In this document: positions 1 through 9,727 of the stretch, one piece after another
How the letters are laid out: each line of letters opens with the position of its first letter
How positions within the stretch are numbered: the first letter of the stretch is position 1
Assembly: GCF_011927635.1 (NCBI RefSeq)
Contig: NZ_JAATJB010000006.1
Location: forward strand, 170,397-234,396
DNA: 64,000 nt
Direction of reading: 5' to 3'
DNA from: Sphingomonas trueperi
GTDB lineage: Bacteria; Pseudomonadota; Alphaproteobacteria; Sphingomonadales; Sphingomonadaceae
The notes under the pieces: model-generated
The model's input: the letters and a program-made list of their open reading frames with translations, nothing else
The model's database searches: none
What the model was told of the DNA's origin: nothing
Made by a program: the position numbers and the translations under genes

Positions 1-1
1 G

Positions 2-2026
2 GCGCAGCTTGCCGACAACGATCTGCTTCCGTCCAGCGTGTGCCGGGTCGACAGCACCAACCGCTATGGAGTCGTCGCGCCCGAAATCGAGCGGTTCGGC
101 GCCTCGGCGCGGTTCACGGCGAACCTGAACGATACCACCCAGGCCTTCCTTGCGCTGAACTTCCAGCAGTCGACCAGCAGCTATACTGGCTCGCCTTCGA
201 CGATCTATGCGCATGCCCCGACGGGGGTCTTCTACCCGCAATATTCGACGCGTTCGGATGCGACGCGCTTCGCCGCGGGTTCGCAGCCGCTGACGCTGCC
301 GGTCTATGTCTGTGCCGCGCGGGTCAATTGCGCGACGGCGGCCGATGGTCGCCTGAACCCCAACAATCCGTTCGCCGCCACCGGCGACACCGCGCTGCTG
401 GTGGGCGCGCTGCCGAATTCGGTGACGTCGGACCTGACCCGCAACCGCGTGTACCGCGCGGCGCTGGGCGTGACCGGACAGGTGTTCGGCTGGGATTACA
501 CCTTCGATGCGACGGCGATGCACAGCGATCTGAAGCATCGGCAGGACGGCTATGTCTACATCCAGCACCTGCTCGACGTGATCGCTGACGGCTCGTACAA
601 TTTCATCGATCCGTCGGCCAACAGCGCTGCGACGATGAACTACCTGATGCCGCAGAACATCACCAACGCCTCGTCCGATCTCTACCAGGCGCAGCTTTCG
701 TTCAAGAAGGCGGTGATGGACCTGCCGGGCGGCCCGCTGAACGTGGGCTTCGGCGGCTCGGTCTTCTATGAAGCGGTCGACGCGCCATCGGCCAACAGCG
801 ACTTCAACGGCCCGACGGAACGCTACTTCACCATCAACGCGTTCGGCACCGAAGGCCACCGGACCGTCGCTTCGGCATTCGGCGAAGTGAACGCGCCGAT
901 CCTGCCGATCCTCGATCTCAACCTGTCTGGCCGCTACGACCATTATTCGACCGGCCAGAGCTATTTCTCGCCGAAGGTCGGCGCCAAGCTTACGCCGATC
1001 CGCCAGCTGACGGTGCGCGGTACCTGGTCGCGCGGCTTCCGCATCCCCAGCTTCGCCGAAGCCAATGCGCTGCCGACGACGGGTTACGTCAACAACAGTG
1101 TGTCGAACTTCAACGATGCCTATCTGGCGCAATATGGCTGCACCACGGCAACCTTTTCGGCATGCCCCACCTACATCCGCTCGGGCAGCTACGGTGCCAC
1201 CACCCTGGCGACGCCAGACTTGAAGCCGGAGAAGTCGCGCAGCTGGACGGCGGGCATCTACTTTGAGCCGATCCGCAACATCTCGTTCACCGTCGACTAT
1301 TTCAACATCAAGAAGACCGGGGCGATCACCACGCTGCCGTCGGGTCCGGCGATCTCCGCCTATTATTCGGGCCAGGCGATCCCGGCGGGCTATGAGGTGA
1401 TCGCGGATTCGCCCGATCCGGCGTTCCCGAACGCCAAGCCGCGCATCGCGTTCATCCGCTCGAGCTTCGTGAACGCCAACACGATCAAGTCCGAAGGCAT
1501 CGACTTCGGCATGAACGTACGCAAGCAGTTCGGCGAAGTGAGCTGGACGAGCAACCTCGATGCGACGCTCCAGCTCGAGCTGAGCACGACGCTGCCGGAC
1601 GGTACCCGCCAGACCTATGTCGACACGCTGGGCAACTATAACCTGACGGCCGGCAGCGGCACCTTCCAGTGGCACGGCAACTGGCAGAACACGATCGCCT
1701 ACAAGCAGTACACTGTGTCCGGCACCGTGAACTATACCTCCGGCTACGACCTGTCGGCGATGGACCAGGACAACGCCTATTCCGATTGTGGCCTGAAGCC
1801 CGATTGGTTCGGCGGGTGCCGGGTGAAGAGCTACATCACCTTCGACCTCAACGCCGCGGTCAACGTCAACGATCGCCTCACCGTCTATGGTACGGTGCTG
1901 AACCTGTTCGATCGCCTGCCGGGCGTCGATCCGGTCACCTATGGTGCGTATCTGTACAACCCAGTTCAGGCGGGCAACGGCGTCTACGGCCGCATGTTCC
2001 GCGCGGGCGCGAAGTTCAGCTTCTAA
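2..2026 (+). CDS. TonB-dependent receptor, C-terminal part (5' end outside window)
   Basis: The reading frame is open from the first bases of the window to a TAA, so the gene is cut by the left edge. What remains (about 674 residues) is the later plug and outer-membrane beta-barrel of a TonB-dependent receptor. It shows alternating amphipathic strands, a LKPEKSRSWTAGIYFEP motif, a late NLFDRLPGVDP motif and a terminal AGAKFSF ending in Phe, as expected for a BamA-recognised barrel. Such receptors import siderophores, cobalamin or glycans using TonB-ExbBD energy. Substrate cannot be told. It is followed by a strong hairpin terminator and a second receptor on the same strand. Signal peptide and TonB box are not visible here. 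Confidence 0.9.
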   Translation, partial: AQLADNDLLPSSVCRVDSTNRYGVVAPEIERFGASARFTANLNDTTQAFLALNFQQSTSSYTGSPSTIYAHAPTGVFYPQYSTRSDATRFAAGSQPLTLPVYVCAARVNCATAADGRLNPNNPFAATGDTALLVGALPNSVTSDLTRNRVYRAALGVTGQVFGWDYTFDATAMHSDLKHRQDGYVYIQHLLDVIADGSYNFIDPSANSAATMNYLMPQNITNASSDLYQAQLSFKKAVMDLPGGPLNVGFGGSVFYEAVDAPSANSDFNGPTERYFTINAFGTEGHRTVASAFGEVNAPILPILDLNLSGRYDHYSTGQSYFSPKVGAKLTPIRQLTVRGTWSRGFRIPSFAEANALPTTGYVNNSVSNFNDAYLAQYGCTTATFSACPTYIRSGSYGATTLATPDLKPEKSRSWTAGIYFEPIRNISFTVDYFNIKKTGAITTLPSGPAISAYYSGQAIPAGYEVIADSPDPAFPNAKPRIAFIRSSFVNANTIKSEGIDFGMNVRKQFGEVSWTSNLDATLQLELSTTLPDGTRQTYVDTLGNYNLTAGSGTFQWHGNWQNTIAYKQYTVSGTVNYTSGYDLSAMDQDNAYSDCGLKPDWFGGCRVKSYITFDLNAAVNVNDRLTVYGTVLNLFDRLPGVDPVTYGAYLYNPVQAGNGVYGRMFRAGAKFSF

Positions 2027-2049
2027 CCGCGTCAGATTCGTAGTCCCTC

Positions 2050-2090
2050 GACGCCGTCGCTCCTTTCGGAGCGGCGGCGTCTTTCTTTTC
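2050..2090 (+). terminator. Intrinsic terminator after the first TonB receptor
   Basis: A 14-bp stem (2050-2063 with 2068-2081, one G-T wobble) closes a TTTC loop and is followed by a T-rich run (CTTTCTTTTC). It lies 24 nt after the receptor stop codon. Confidence 0.85.
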
Positions 2091-2390
2091 TGGAGCGTTA
2101 CAGCCTCGCAATACACCGGAAGGTGCTCAAAAAAGTAGCAATCCTGCTTGCAGATGTCATCGAATGTTTCAATAAGGCCAATCTTGGAGACACAATCAAA
2201 TCAGACTGTGCTCTTATAGATACACCGCGATGAAACATTTCGGACATCCGATGCGTGCCCGTTTACACCGCCACGCAACGCCTGCTTCTCTCTGCACAAG
2301 CTTATCTTTCACGCCTCGGCGGGTTGGAGAAGCGGGGAGACATCCCGGGACCCGGCGCTGCTGAGGACCCGGAGCAAACGAGGGAAATTC
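2091..2390 (+). other. Intergenic leader region before second TonB receptor
   Basis: About 300 bases without a convincing gene. The sequence is clearly more AT-rich than its surroundings between about 2140 and 2245, so a promoter for the downstream receptor is expected here, but I could not fix a -35/-10 pair with good spacing. A 9-bp inverted repeat (AATGTTTCA at 2163-2171, TGAAACATT at 2231-2239) is the only structure noted. A purine-rich GAGGG stands about 6 nt before the ATG at 2391. Confidence 0.4.
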
Positions 2391-5243
2391 ATGACGAAGA
2401 AGCAGACCAAGCTGCGCGGGGGCATTGCGCTCTCTGCGGTCGTTCTCGCAGGCGCGCTGCTCTCTGCGCCCGCCATGGCGCAAGATACGGTACCGGCCAG
2501 CGATGGCGCGAACGACGGTGGGCAGGAGATCGTGATCACCGGCTCGCGCATCGCGCGCCGCAATCTCGAATCCGCCGCACCGGTCGCGACCGTTTCGGCC
2601 GAAGAGTTCCAGCTGTCCGGTACGGTGAACGTCGAGCAGGTCATCAACACCCTGCCGCAGGTCATCCCGGGTACGACCGCGTTCTCGAACAATCCGGGCG
2701 GCGGTGTCTCGACGCTCAACCTGCGTGGCCTCGGCGAGCAGCGCACCTTGGTGCTGGTCAACGGCCGCCGCTGGGTTTCGTACGATACCGCGCAGATCGT
2801 TGACCTCAACACCATCCCGGCGTTCCTGATCGACCGCGTCGAGGTCGTGTCCGGCGGTGCGTCGGCCGTCTATGGTTCGGACGCGCTTGCGGGCGTTGTC
2901 AACTTCACCCTCAACAACAATCTGGACGGCATGATCGCCGGCGGCCAGTACAGCGTCACGGGCCGTGGTGACGGTCCCCGATACGAAGCCTATGTCGCGA
3001 TGGGCGGCAAGATCGGCGATCGCGGTCACGCAACGGTCTACGCTGAATACTTCAACCGCGAGGCGATCTTCCAGGGTGCCCGCTCTTTCTCCAGCTCCGC
3101 GCTCGGCGAAAACGGCACGGCCACCGGCCTGGTTCCCGCAGGTTCCTCGACCACGCCGAACGGACGCGTCACCTCCACCTATGCGGCTGGCGCTTGCCCG
3201 ACCGGCAACGTCTTCTGCTCGCCTGGTGCCTATTACACCGCGCCGGGCGTGAGCCGTCCTCGCACCGGCACCGATCTGTACAACTTCGCGCCGGACAATT
3301 ATCTGCAGGTACCGCAGGAGCGGTACATGCTCGGCGGCTATGCCGATTACGAGATCGCCGACGGCCACACGGCCTATGCGGAAGTCACCTACGTAAACAA
3401 TCGCGTGGCCAACGAGCTTGCGCCGACCCCGGTGACCGGGACGTTCCAGGTCAACATCAACGCCGTGTCGCCGTTCCTTTCGGCCCGCGACGTTGCCGCG
3501 CTTCGCCAGCTGGACACGGTTGCGGCGACCGGCAACACCGTTGGTGACGGGGTTGTGCCGCTGGCCATCCAGCGCCGCATCAACGAAACGGGTTCGCGCA
3601 ACTCGCTCGACGAGCGCAACGCGTTCCGCGTGCTGGTGGGCGTGCGCGGTGACATCACCGAGTCGCTGAACTACGACATCTACTATAACTATGCGCGTAC
3701 GCGGAACGCGAACGTGCAGGCCGGCAACATCTCGCGCTCGGCCTTCCAGGCGGGCCTGGACGGTACGGCGAACGCCATCAATATCTTCGGTCCGGGCACG
3801 ATGACCTCGGGGATGGTGGATCAGGTTTCGATCCTCGCCCAGAATGGCGATTCCTCGGAACTGCAGGTGGTGAACGGCTCGATCTCGGGCAGCGTATTCA
3901 ACTTCGGGCTGGGCGCGGAAGACGTCGGCTTCGCGCTGGGCGGCGAATATCGCAAGATGACGTCGCGGTTCATCCCGGACACCGCGCTGGCTTCGGGTGA
4001 CGTGATCGGCTTCAACGCCGGCGATCCCACTGCCGGTTCGTACAGCGCGAAGGAAGTCTTCGGGGAACTTCGCGTCCCGATCATCGCCGGCAAGCCCTTC
4101 GTCCACGAGCTCGAACTGAACGGCGCCGCGCGCTATTCCGACTATTCGCTCACCGCCGTCGGCGGCGTCTGGGCCTATGCGGCGGGCGCGAAGTGGGCGC
4201 CGGTGCGCGATTTCGCCATCCGCGGCCAGTATCAGCGGGCGGTGCGTGCGCCGAACGTCGGCGAACTGTTCGGTGGCCAGGCGATCAACTTCCCGACCGC
4301 GCAGGACCCCTGTGCGCTCGCGACGGCCGCAAGCAATGCCACCATTCGCAACCTCTGCATCGCGACCGGCGTTCCGGCGGCTGCGGTGGGGACGGCAGGC
4401 CTGCAGCTCAACACGCAGATCCAAAGCCTGCAAGGCGGCAACCCCAACCTGACGCAGGAAACGTCGGACTCCTACACCGCCGGCGCGGTGTTCACGCCCA
4501 GCTTCCTGCCGGGTCTGACGGCGACGGTCGACTGGTACAACATCAAGGTCGACAACCAGATCTCGACCCTGGGCGGCGGTCTCGCGAACACGCTGAACCT
4601 GTGCTATAACGTCATCCAGAACATCAGCAGCGTCTACTGCCAGGCCTTTGTCGGCAAGCGTAACGCACTGGGCCAGTTCGACGGCGTGAATGCACCGGCG
4701 ATCCTGAACGCGAACGTCGGGAAGCTGGAGGTCGAGGGCATCGACGTAGAAGTCAACTATGCCCGCAGCCTCGGCTTCGGCCTGCTCGCCGATACGTCTC
4801 GCCTGAGCGTGAACGTGATGGGTACCTACACCATCAAGTCGAACAGCACGCCGGTCGCCGAGCTGCCGGATACCGTCAATCGCTGCGCCGGCAAGTTCGG
4901 CCTCGTCTGCGGCAATCCGACACCGAAGTACAAGTGGACCAGCCGCCTCACCTGGGTGGACGGTATGCTGACCTCGAGCGTCCGCTGGCGGCACCTGTCG
5001 AGCGTGAACGACGACGATTCGTCGACGACCTACTTCGTCGAGAAAATTCCGTCGTACGATCTCTTCGACCTGAGCTTCGCGGCGGAACTCGACAAGAAGT
5101 TCACTTTCTCGATCGGTGTGAACAACTTGTTCGACAAGAAGCCGACGATCCTCGGCAACAACCAGCAGCAGGCGAATACCTATCCTGCTACCTATGATGT
5201 GCTGGGCCGGGACTTCTTCGTTTCGGGTCGCTTCAAGTTCTGA
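2391..5243 (+). CDS. TonB-dependent receptor (950 aa)
   Basis: Full-length outer-membrane receptor. Residues 1-30 are a signal peptide ending PAMA|Q. Residues 46-53 carry EIVITGSR, the usual start of the plug region in sphingomonad receptors. The plug contains NLRGLGEQRTLVLVNGRR and a VVSGGASAVYGSDALAG motif. The long barrel ends GRDFFVSGRFKF with terminal Phe. The size (~950 aa) and NLRGLG/VYGSDA motifs fit the large TBDR class common in Sphingomonadales and Caulobacter, often used for glycans or peptides; substrate is unknown. ATG chosen for the GAGGG ribosome site and the signal peptide. It is transcribed alone between two terminators; the next gene on the opposite strand is a 2OG-Fe(II) hydroxylase. 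Confidence 0.95.
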   Translation: MTKKQTKLRGGIALSAVVLAGALLSAPAMAQDTVPASDGANDGGQEIVITGSRIARRNLESAAPVATVSAEEFQLSGTVNVEQVINTLPQVIPGTTAFSNNPGGGVSTLNLRGLGEQRTLVLVNGRRWVSYDTAQIVDLNTIPAFLIDRVEVVSGGASAVYGSDALAGVVNFTLNNNLDGMIAGGQYSVTGRGDGPRYEAYVAMGGKIGDRGHATVYAEYFNREAIFQGARSFSSSALGENGTATGLVPAGSSTTPNGRVTSTYAAGACPTGNVFCSPGAYYTAPGVSRPRTGTDLYNFAPDNYLQVPQERYMLGGYADYEIADGHTAYAEVTYVNNRVANELAPTPVTGTFQVNINAVSPFLSARDVAALRQLDTVAATGNTVGDGVVPLAIQRRINETGSRNSLDERNAFRVLVGVRGDITESLNYDIYYNYARTRNANVQAGNISRSAFQAGLDGTANAINIFGPGTMTSGMVDQVSILAQNGDSSELQVVNGSISGSVFNFGLGAEDVGFALGGEYRKMTSRFIPDTALASGDVIGFNAGDPTAGSYSAKEVFGELRVPIIAGKPFVHELELNGAARYSDYSLTAVGGVWAYAAGAKWAPVRDFAIRGQYQRAVRAPNVGELFGGQAINFPTAQDPCALATAASNATIRNLCIATGVPAAAVGTAGLQLNTQIQSLQGGNPNLTQETSDSYTAGAVFTPSFLPGLTATVDWYNIKVDNQISTLGGGLANTLNLCYNVIQNISSVYCQAFVGKRNALGQFDGVNAPAILNANVGKLEVEGIDVEVNYARSLGFGLLADTSRLSVNVMGTYTIKSNSTPVAELPDTVNRCAGKFGLVCGNPTPKYKWTSRLTWVDGMLTSSVRWRHLSSVNDDDSSTTYFVEKIPSYDLFDLSFAAELDKKFTFSIGVNNLFDKKPTILGNNQQQANTYPATYDVLGRDFFVSGRFKF

Positions 5244-5265
5244 GCGTCTGAGGTAAGGAAAGAGG

Positions 5266-5296
5266 GGCGGCGGACGAAGGTCCGCCGCCTTTTTTG
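5266..5296 (+). terminator. Intrinsic terminator after second TonB receptor
   Basis: A perfect 10-bp GC-rich stem (5266-5275 with 5280-5289), GAAG tetraloop and a run of six T. It ends the receptor transcript before the convergent hydroxylase gene. Confidence 0.9.
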
Positions 5297-5362
5297 TTGC
5301 CTGCAGGCTGGCAATGGGTCGGGAGGATGTCCGGGGCCGCGCGCGATGCGGGTTCCAACGCC

Positions 5363-6094
5363 CTATCGATCGCGGCACCAGCCCGTGATTGCCATGCGTC
5401 CCGCCGGCGCGAAGGGCGGTACGTAGCTCACATGGTGCGGTTGGGGGACTTTCAGCAGGTTGAGCGTATTGAAGCGCGGTTTCCAGCCTGCGACGATGTC
5501 TCCCTCTTCATCGAAGAAGTTCAGGTAGCCGCCCCAGTCCGGCTTCCAATCCGTCCCGGTGAGGTGGAGGACGTAGGCGACTCTCCATCCCTCCGCGACA
5601 TGGCTGTCGGTATGGATCGACAGGAAATCGCCGGGCGCGAAGGACGTCGCCTGTGCATCGGCTTTTACGAGCTCCGGAATATCGGTGACGTGGCGCACCA
5701 GATCCAGGAACGGCGTGTCGTTGATATGCTCCAGCAGCAGGTCGTGCGCCCCGCCGGGCGCCCAACCCTGCAAATAGGCTTCGACGAGAGGGTAGCGACC
5801 GAACCGCGCGGCATAGTCGCCCGCTGCGGCGGAACGATGGATCGCGGCGGCAATGTCGCGCTTTCGTTGCGCGGAGGCGGCCTGCAGCTCCTCCATCCGC
5901 AATACTGCAGGCGGCCCGCCATCGGCGAAATAGGCGAAACCCCATGGCGTCTCGCGGTGCAGGACCCGAGCAAGGTTGGAAGCGGATTCGGGCGTGAGTA
6001 CGTCGCGGATCTGCACGCGTCCGTGTTGGGCGAACTGCGCTGCTGCCGTGGCGCGATCGATCGCAGGGGAGAGTTCGAACAGGGAAAGCGTCAC
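5363..6094 (-). CDS. 2OG-Fe(II) oxygenase, prolyl-4-hydroxylase (Tpa1-like) family
   Basis: A 243-residue protein with the double-stranded beta-helix signature of 2-oxoglutarate/Fe(II) dioxygenases. The first metal ligands are H161 and D163 (APGDFLSIHTD), the distal His is H220 or H221 (VPQPHHVSYV), and R233 (AGRMAITGW) fits the 2OG carboxylate site. This is the Tpa1/Rps23-type prolyl hydroxylase superfamily; the substrate is unknown. Start: GTG at 6094, with GGGAGGA nine bases upstream; an in-frame ATG further out (6151) would add a residue stretch that does not look like this family and would run into the neighbour's promoter. It is divergent from a clear paralogue with only 64 bp between start codons. 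No signal peptide, so probably cytoplasmic. Confidence 0.85.
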   Translation of the reverse strand: MTLSLFELSPAIDRATAAAQFAQHGRVQIRDVLTPESASNLARVLHRETPWGFAYFADGGPPAVLRMEELQAASAQRKRDIAAAIHRSAAAGDYAARFGRYPLVEAYLQGWAPGGAHDLLLEHINDTPFLDLVRHVTDIPELVKADAQATSFAPGDFLSIHTDSHVAEGWRVAYVLHLTGTDWKPDWGGYLNFFDEEGDIVAGWKPRFNTLNLLKVPQPHHVSYVPPFAPAGRMAITGWCRDR

Positions 6095-6158
6095 GCGGGC
6101 ATTCCTCCCAGGGGTTTGGGCTCTTTTCGGCTGCTTTCGGGTCGTGCACAACGCGCGG
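6095..6158. promoter_or_regulatory. 64-bp shared region between divergent hydroxylase genes
   Basis: Only 64 bases separate the GTG of the minus-strand hydroxylase from the ATG of its plus-strand paralogue, so both promoters must be packed here or extend into the coding starts. I see the GGGAGGA ribosome site of the minus gene, but no promoter I would name. Confidence 0.4.
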
Positions 6159-6884
6159 ATGCAGACCGCAGGCCTCGCGCTTCATTCCGACTTCGACATT
6201 CCCGCGCTGGCGCAGCAATTCGACCGCGATCACCGGGTGCGCCTCGGCCCGTTCCTGGCGCCCGAATCCGCTCAGGCACTTTTCGAGATGCTGCGGCGCC
6301 GCACCGATTGGCGCACGGTTGTGAACAGCGGCGACAAGCCTCTGGAATTCGGCCGCGAAACGCGCGCCTCGATGAGCGACGCCCAGCGGCGCGCGCTGGA
6401 CGACGCGGTCTATAGCGCCGCACGCGACGGGTTCCAGTATCGCTATGAGACCTTGCGGGTGCCCGACGAATCGGCGGATCGCCTGGCGAGCGAAGACCCC
6501 CTGGCGCATCTCGCACATTGGATGTCCTCCGATCCGGTCCGCACCCTCCTCCGCCAAATCACCGCCATGCCGGAAATCGACTTCGTCGATCTTCAGGGGA
6601 CTGCCTATGGTCCCGGCGACTTCCTGACCGGGCACGACGACGCCGTGCCCGGCAAGCATCGCCACGCTGCCTATGTCCTGGGCTTGACGCCCGTGTGGAG
6701 GGCGGAGTGGGGAGGTCTGCTGTTGTTTCACGATGCCAACGGCAGCGACGTGCGCGGATACGTACCTGCCTTCAACGTGCTGACGCTTTTCAAAGTCCCC
6801 AAGATGCACAGTGTTTCCGAGGTAAGCCGCGCCGCAGCCATCCGGCGCTATTCGATCACCGGATGGCTGCGATCGCGGCGCTGA
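6159..6884 (+). CDS. 2OG-Fe(II) oxygenase, paralogue of the divergent neighbour
   Basis: A 241-residue protein alignable by eye with the minus-strand neighbour: GPGDFLTGHDD against APGDFLSIHTD, AYVLGLTPVWRAEWGGLLLF against AYVLHLTGTDWKPDWGGYLN, FNVLTLFKVPKMHSVSEV against FNTLNLLKVPQPHHVSYV, and SITGWLRSR against AITGWCRDR. Fe ligands would be H159, D161 and H217; R230 is the 2OG-binding candidate. All catalytic residues are present, so both copies look active. The N-terminal halves differ much more than the cores, suggesting different substrates. Start at ATG 6159 gives the same length as the paralogue; the frame is open upstream but that part overlaps the divergent gene. Its stop is 3 bp from the clpB stop (convergent), with no room for a terminator. 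Confidence 0.85.
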   Translation: MQTAGLALHSDFDIPALAQQFDRDHRVRLGPFLAPESAQALFEMLRRRTDWRTVVNSGDKPLEFGRETRASMSDAQRRALDDAVYSAARDGFQYRYETLRVPDESADRLASEDPLAHLAHWMSSDPVRTLLRQITAMPEIDFVDLQGTAYGPGDFLTGHDDAVPGKHRHAAYVLGLTPVWRAEWGGLLLFHDANGSDVRGYVPAFNVLTLFKVPKMHSVSEVSRAAAIRRYSITGWLRSRR

Positions 6885-6887
6885 GTC

Positions 6888-9467
<2,580 letters not shown>

Positions 9468-9500
9468 GCCTGATCCCTGTTCGAAGTTGACCAGCAGATA

Positions 9501-9520
9501 GTGTTGCAAATGGGCAACAC
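9501..9520. promoter_or_regulatory. Perfect inverted repeat GTGTTGC-N6-GCAACAC upstream of clpB
   Basis: Seven-base arms, six-base spacer, 34 bp before the clpB start and about 208 bp before the divergent TonB receptor. It is not CIRCE and no T-run follows on either strand, so an operator is more likely than a terminator. Function is inferred only. Confidence 0.4.
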
Positions 9521-9605
9521 AAGAGGGGCGACGTGCTTCATGGCTATCGTAGTGCGGCAGCGGTCGACAACGGGAAATCCGGACTTTTCCGAAGCGTAAA
9601 TCCAA

Positions 9606-9627
9606 ACGTCACGAAGACGTCACGAAG
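9606..9627. repeat. Tandem 11-bp repeat (ACGTCACGAAG x2) in divergent promoter region
   Basis: Two perfect back-to-back copies of an 11-base unit, one helical turn apart, between clpB and the 769-aa TonB receptor. The spacing is what a regulator reading the same face twice would need. No known consensus is recognised. Confidence 0.5.
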
Positions 9628-9727
9628 GAGTCCCGGTCGTGAAGCGTTAACTATCGAATGTTGCAACGCGGCACGCGTAGCGGCGGCCTAGCACGGGCGA
9701 GGGGCCTGGTGCTTTCCCAAGGGGATC

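Noticed and set aside
2184..2220. TTGGAG ... TATAGA as promoter for the 950-aa receptor
   Set aside because: The spacing is 25 bp, too long for a sigma-70-type promoter.
2214..5378. 1054-codon open frame opposite the 950-aa TonB receptor
   Set aside because: Antisense shadow; the receptor on the other strand has signal peptide, plug motifs and terminator.
9480..9545. Sigma-32 promoter for clpB (CATGAA or CTTGTG with CCCATTT or CTATCT)
   Set aside because: No pair gives both good hexamers and correct spacing; not listed as a feature.
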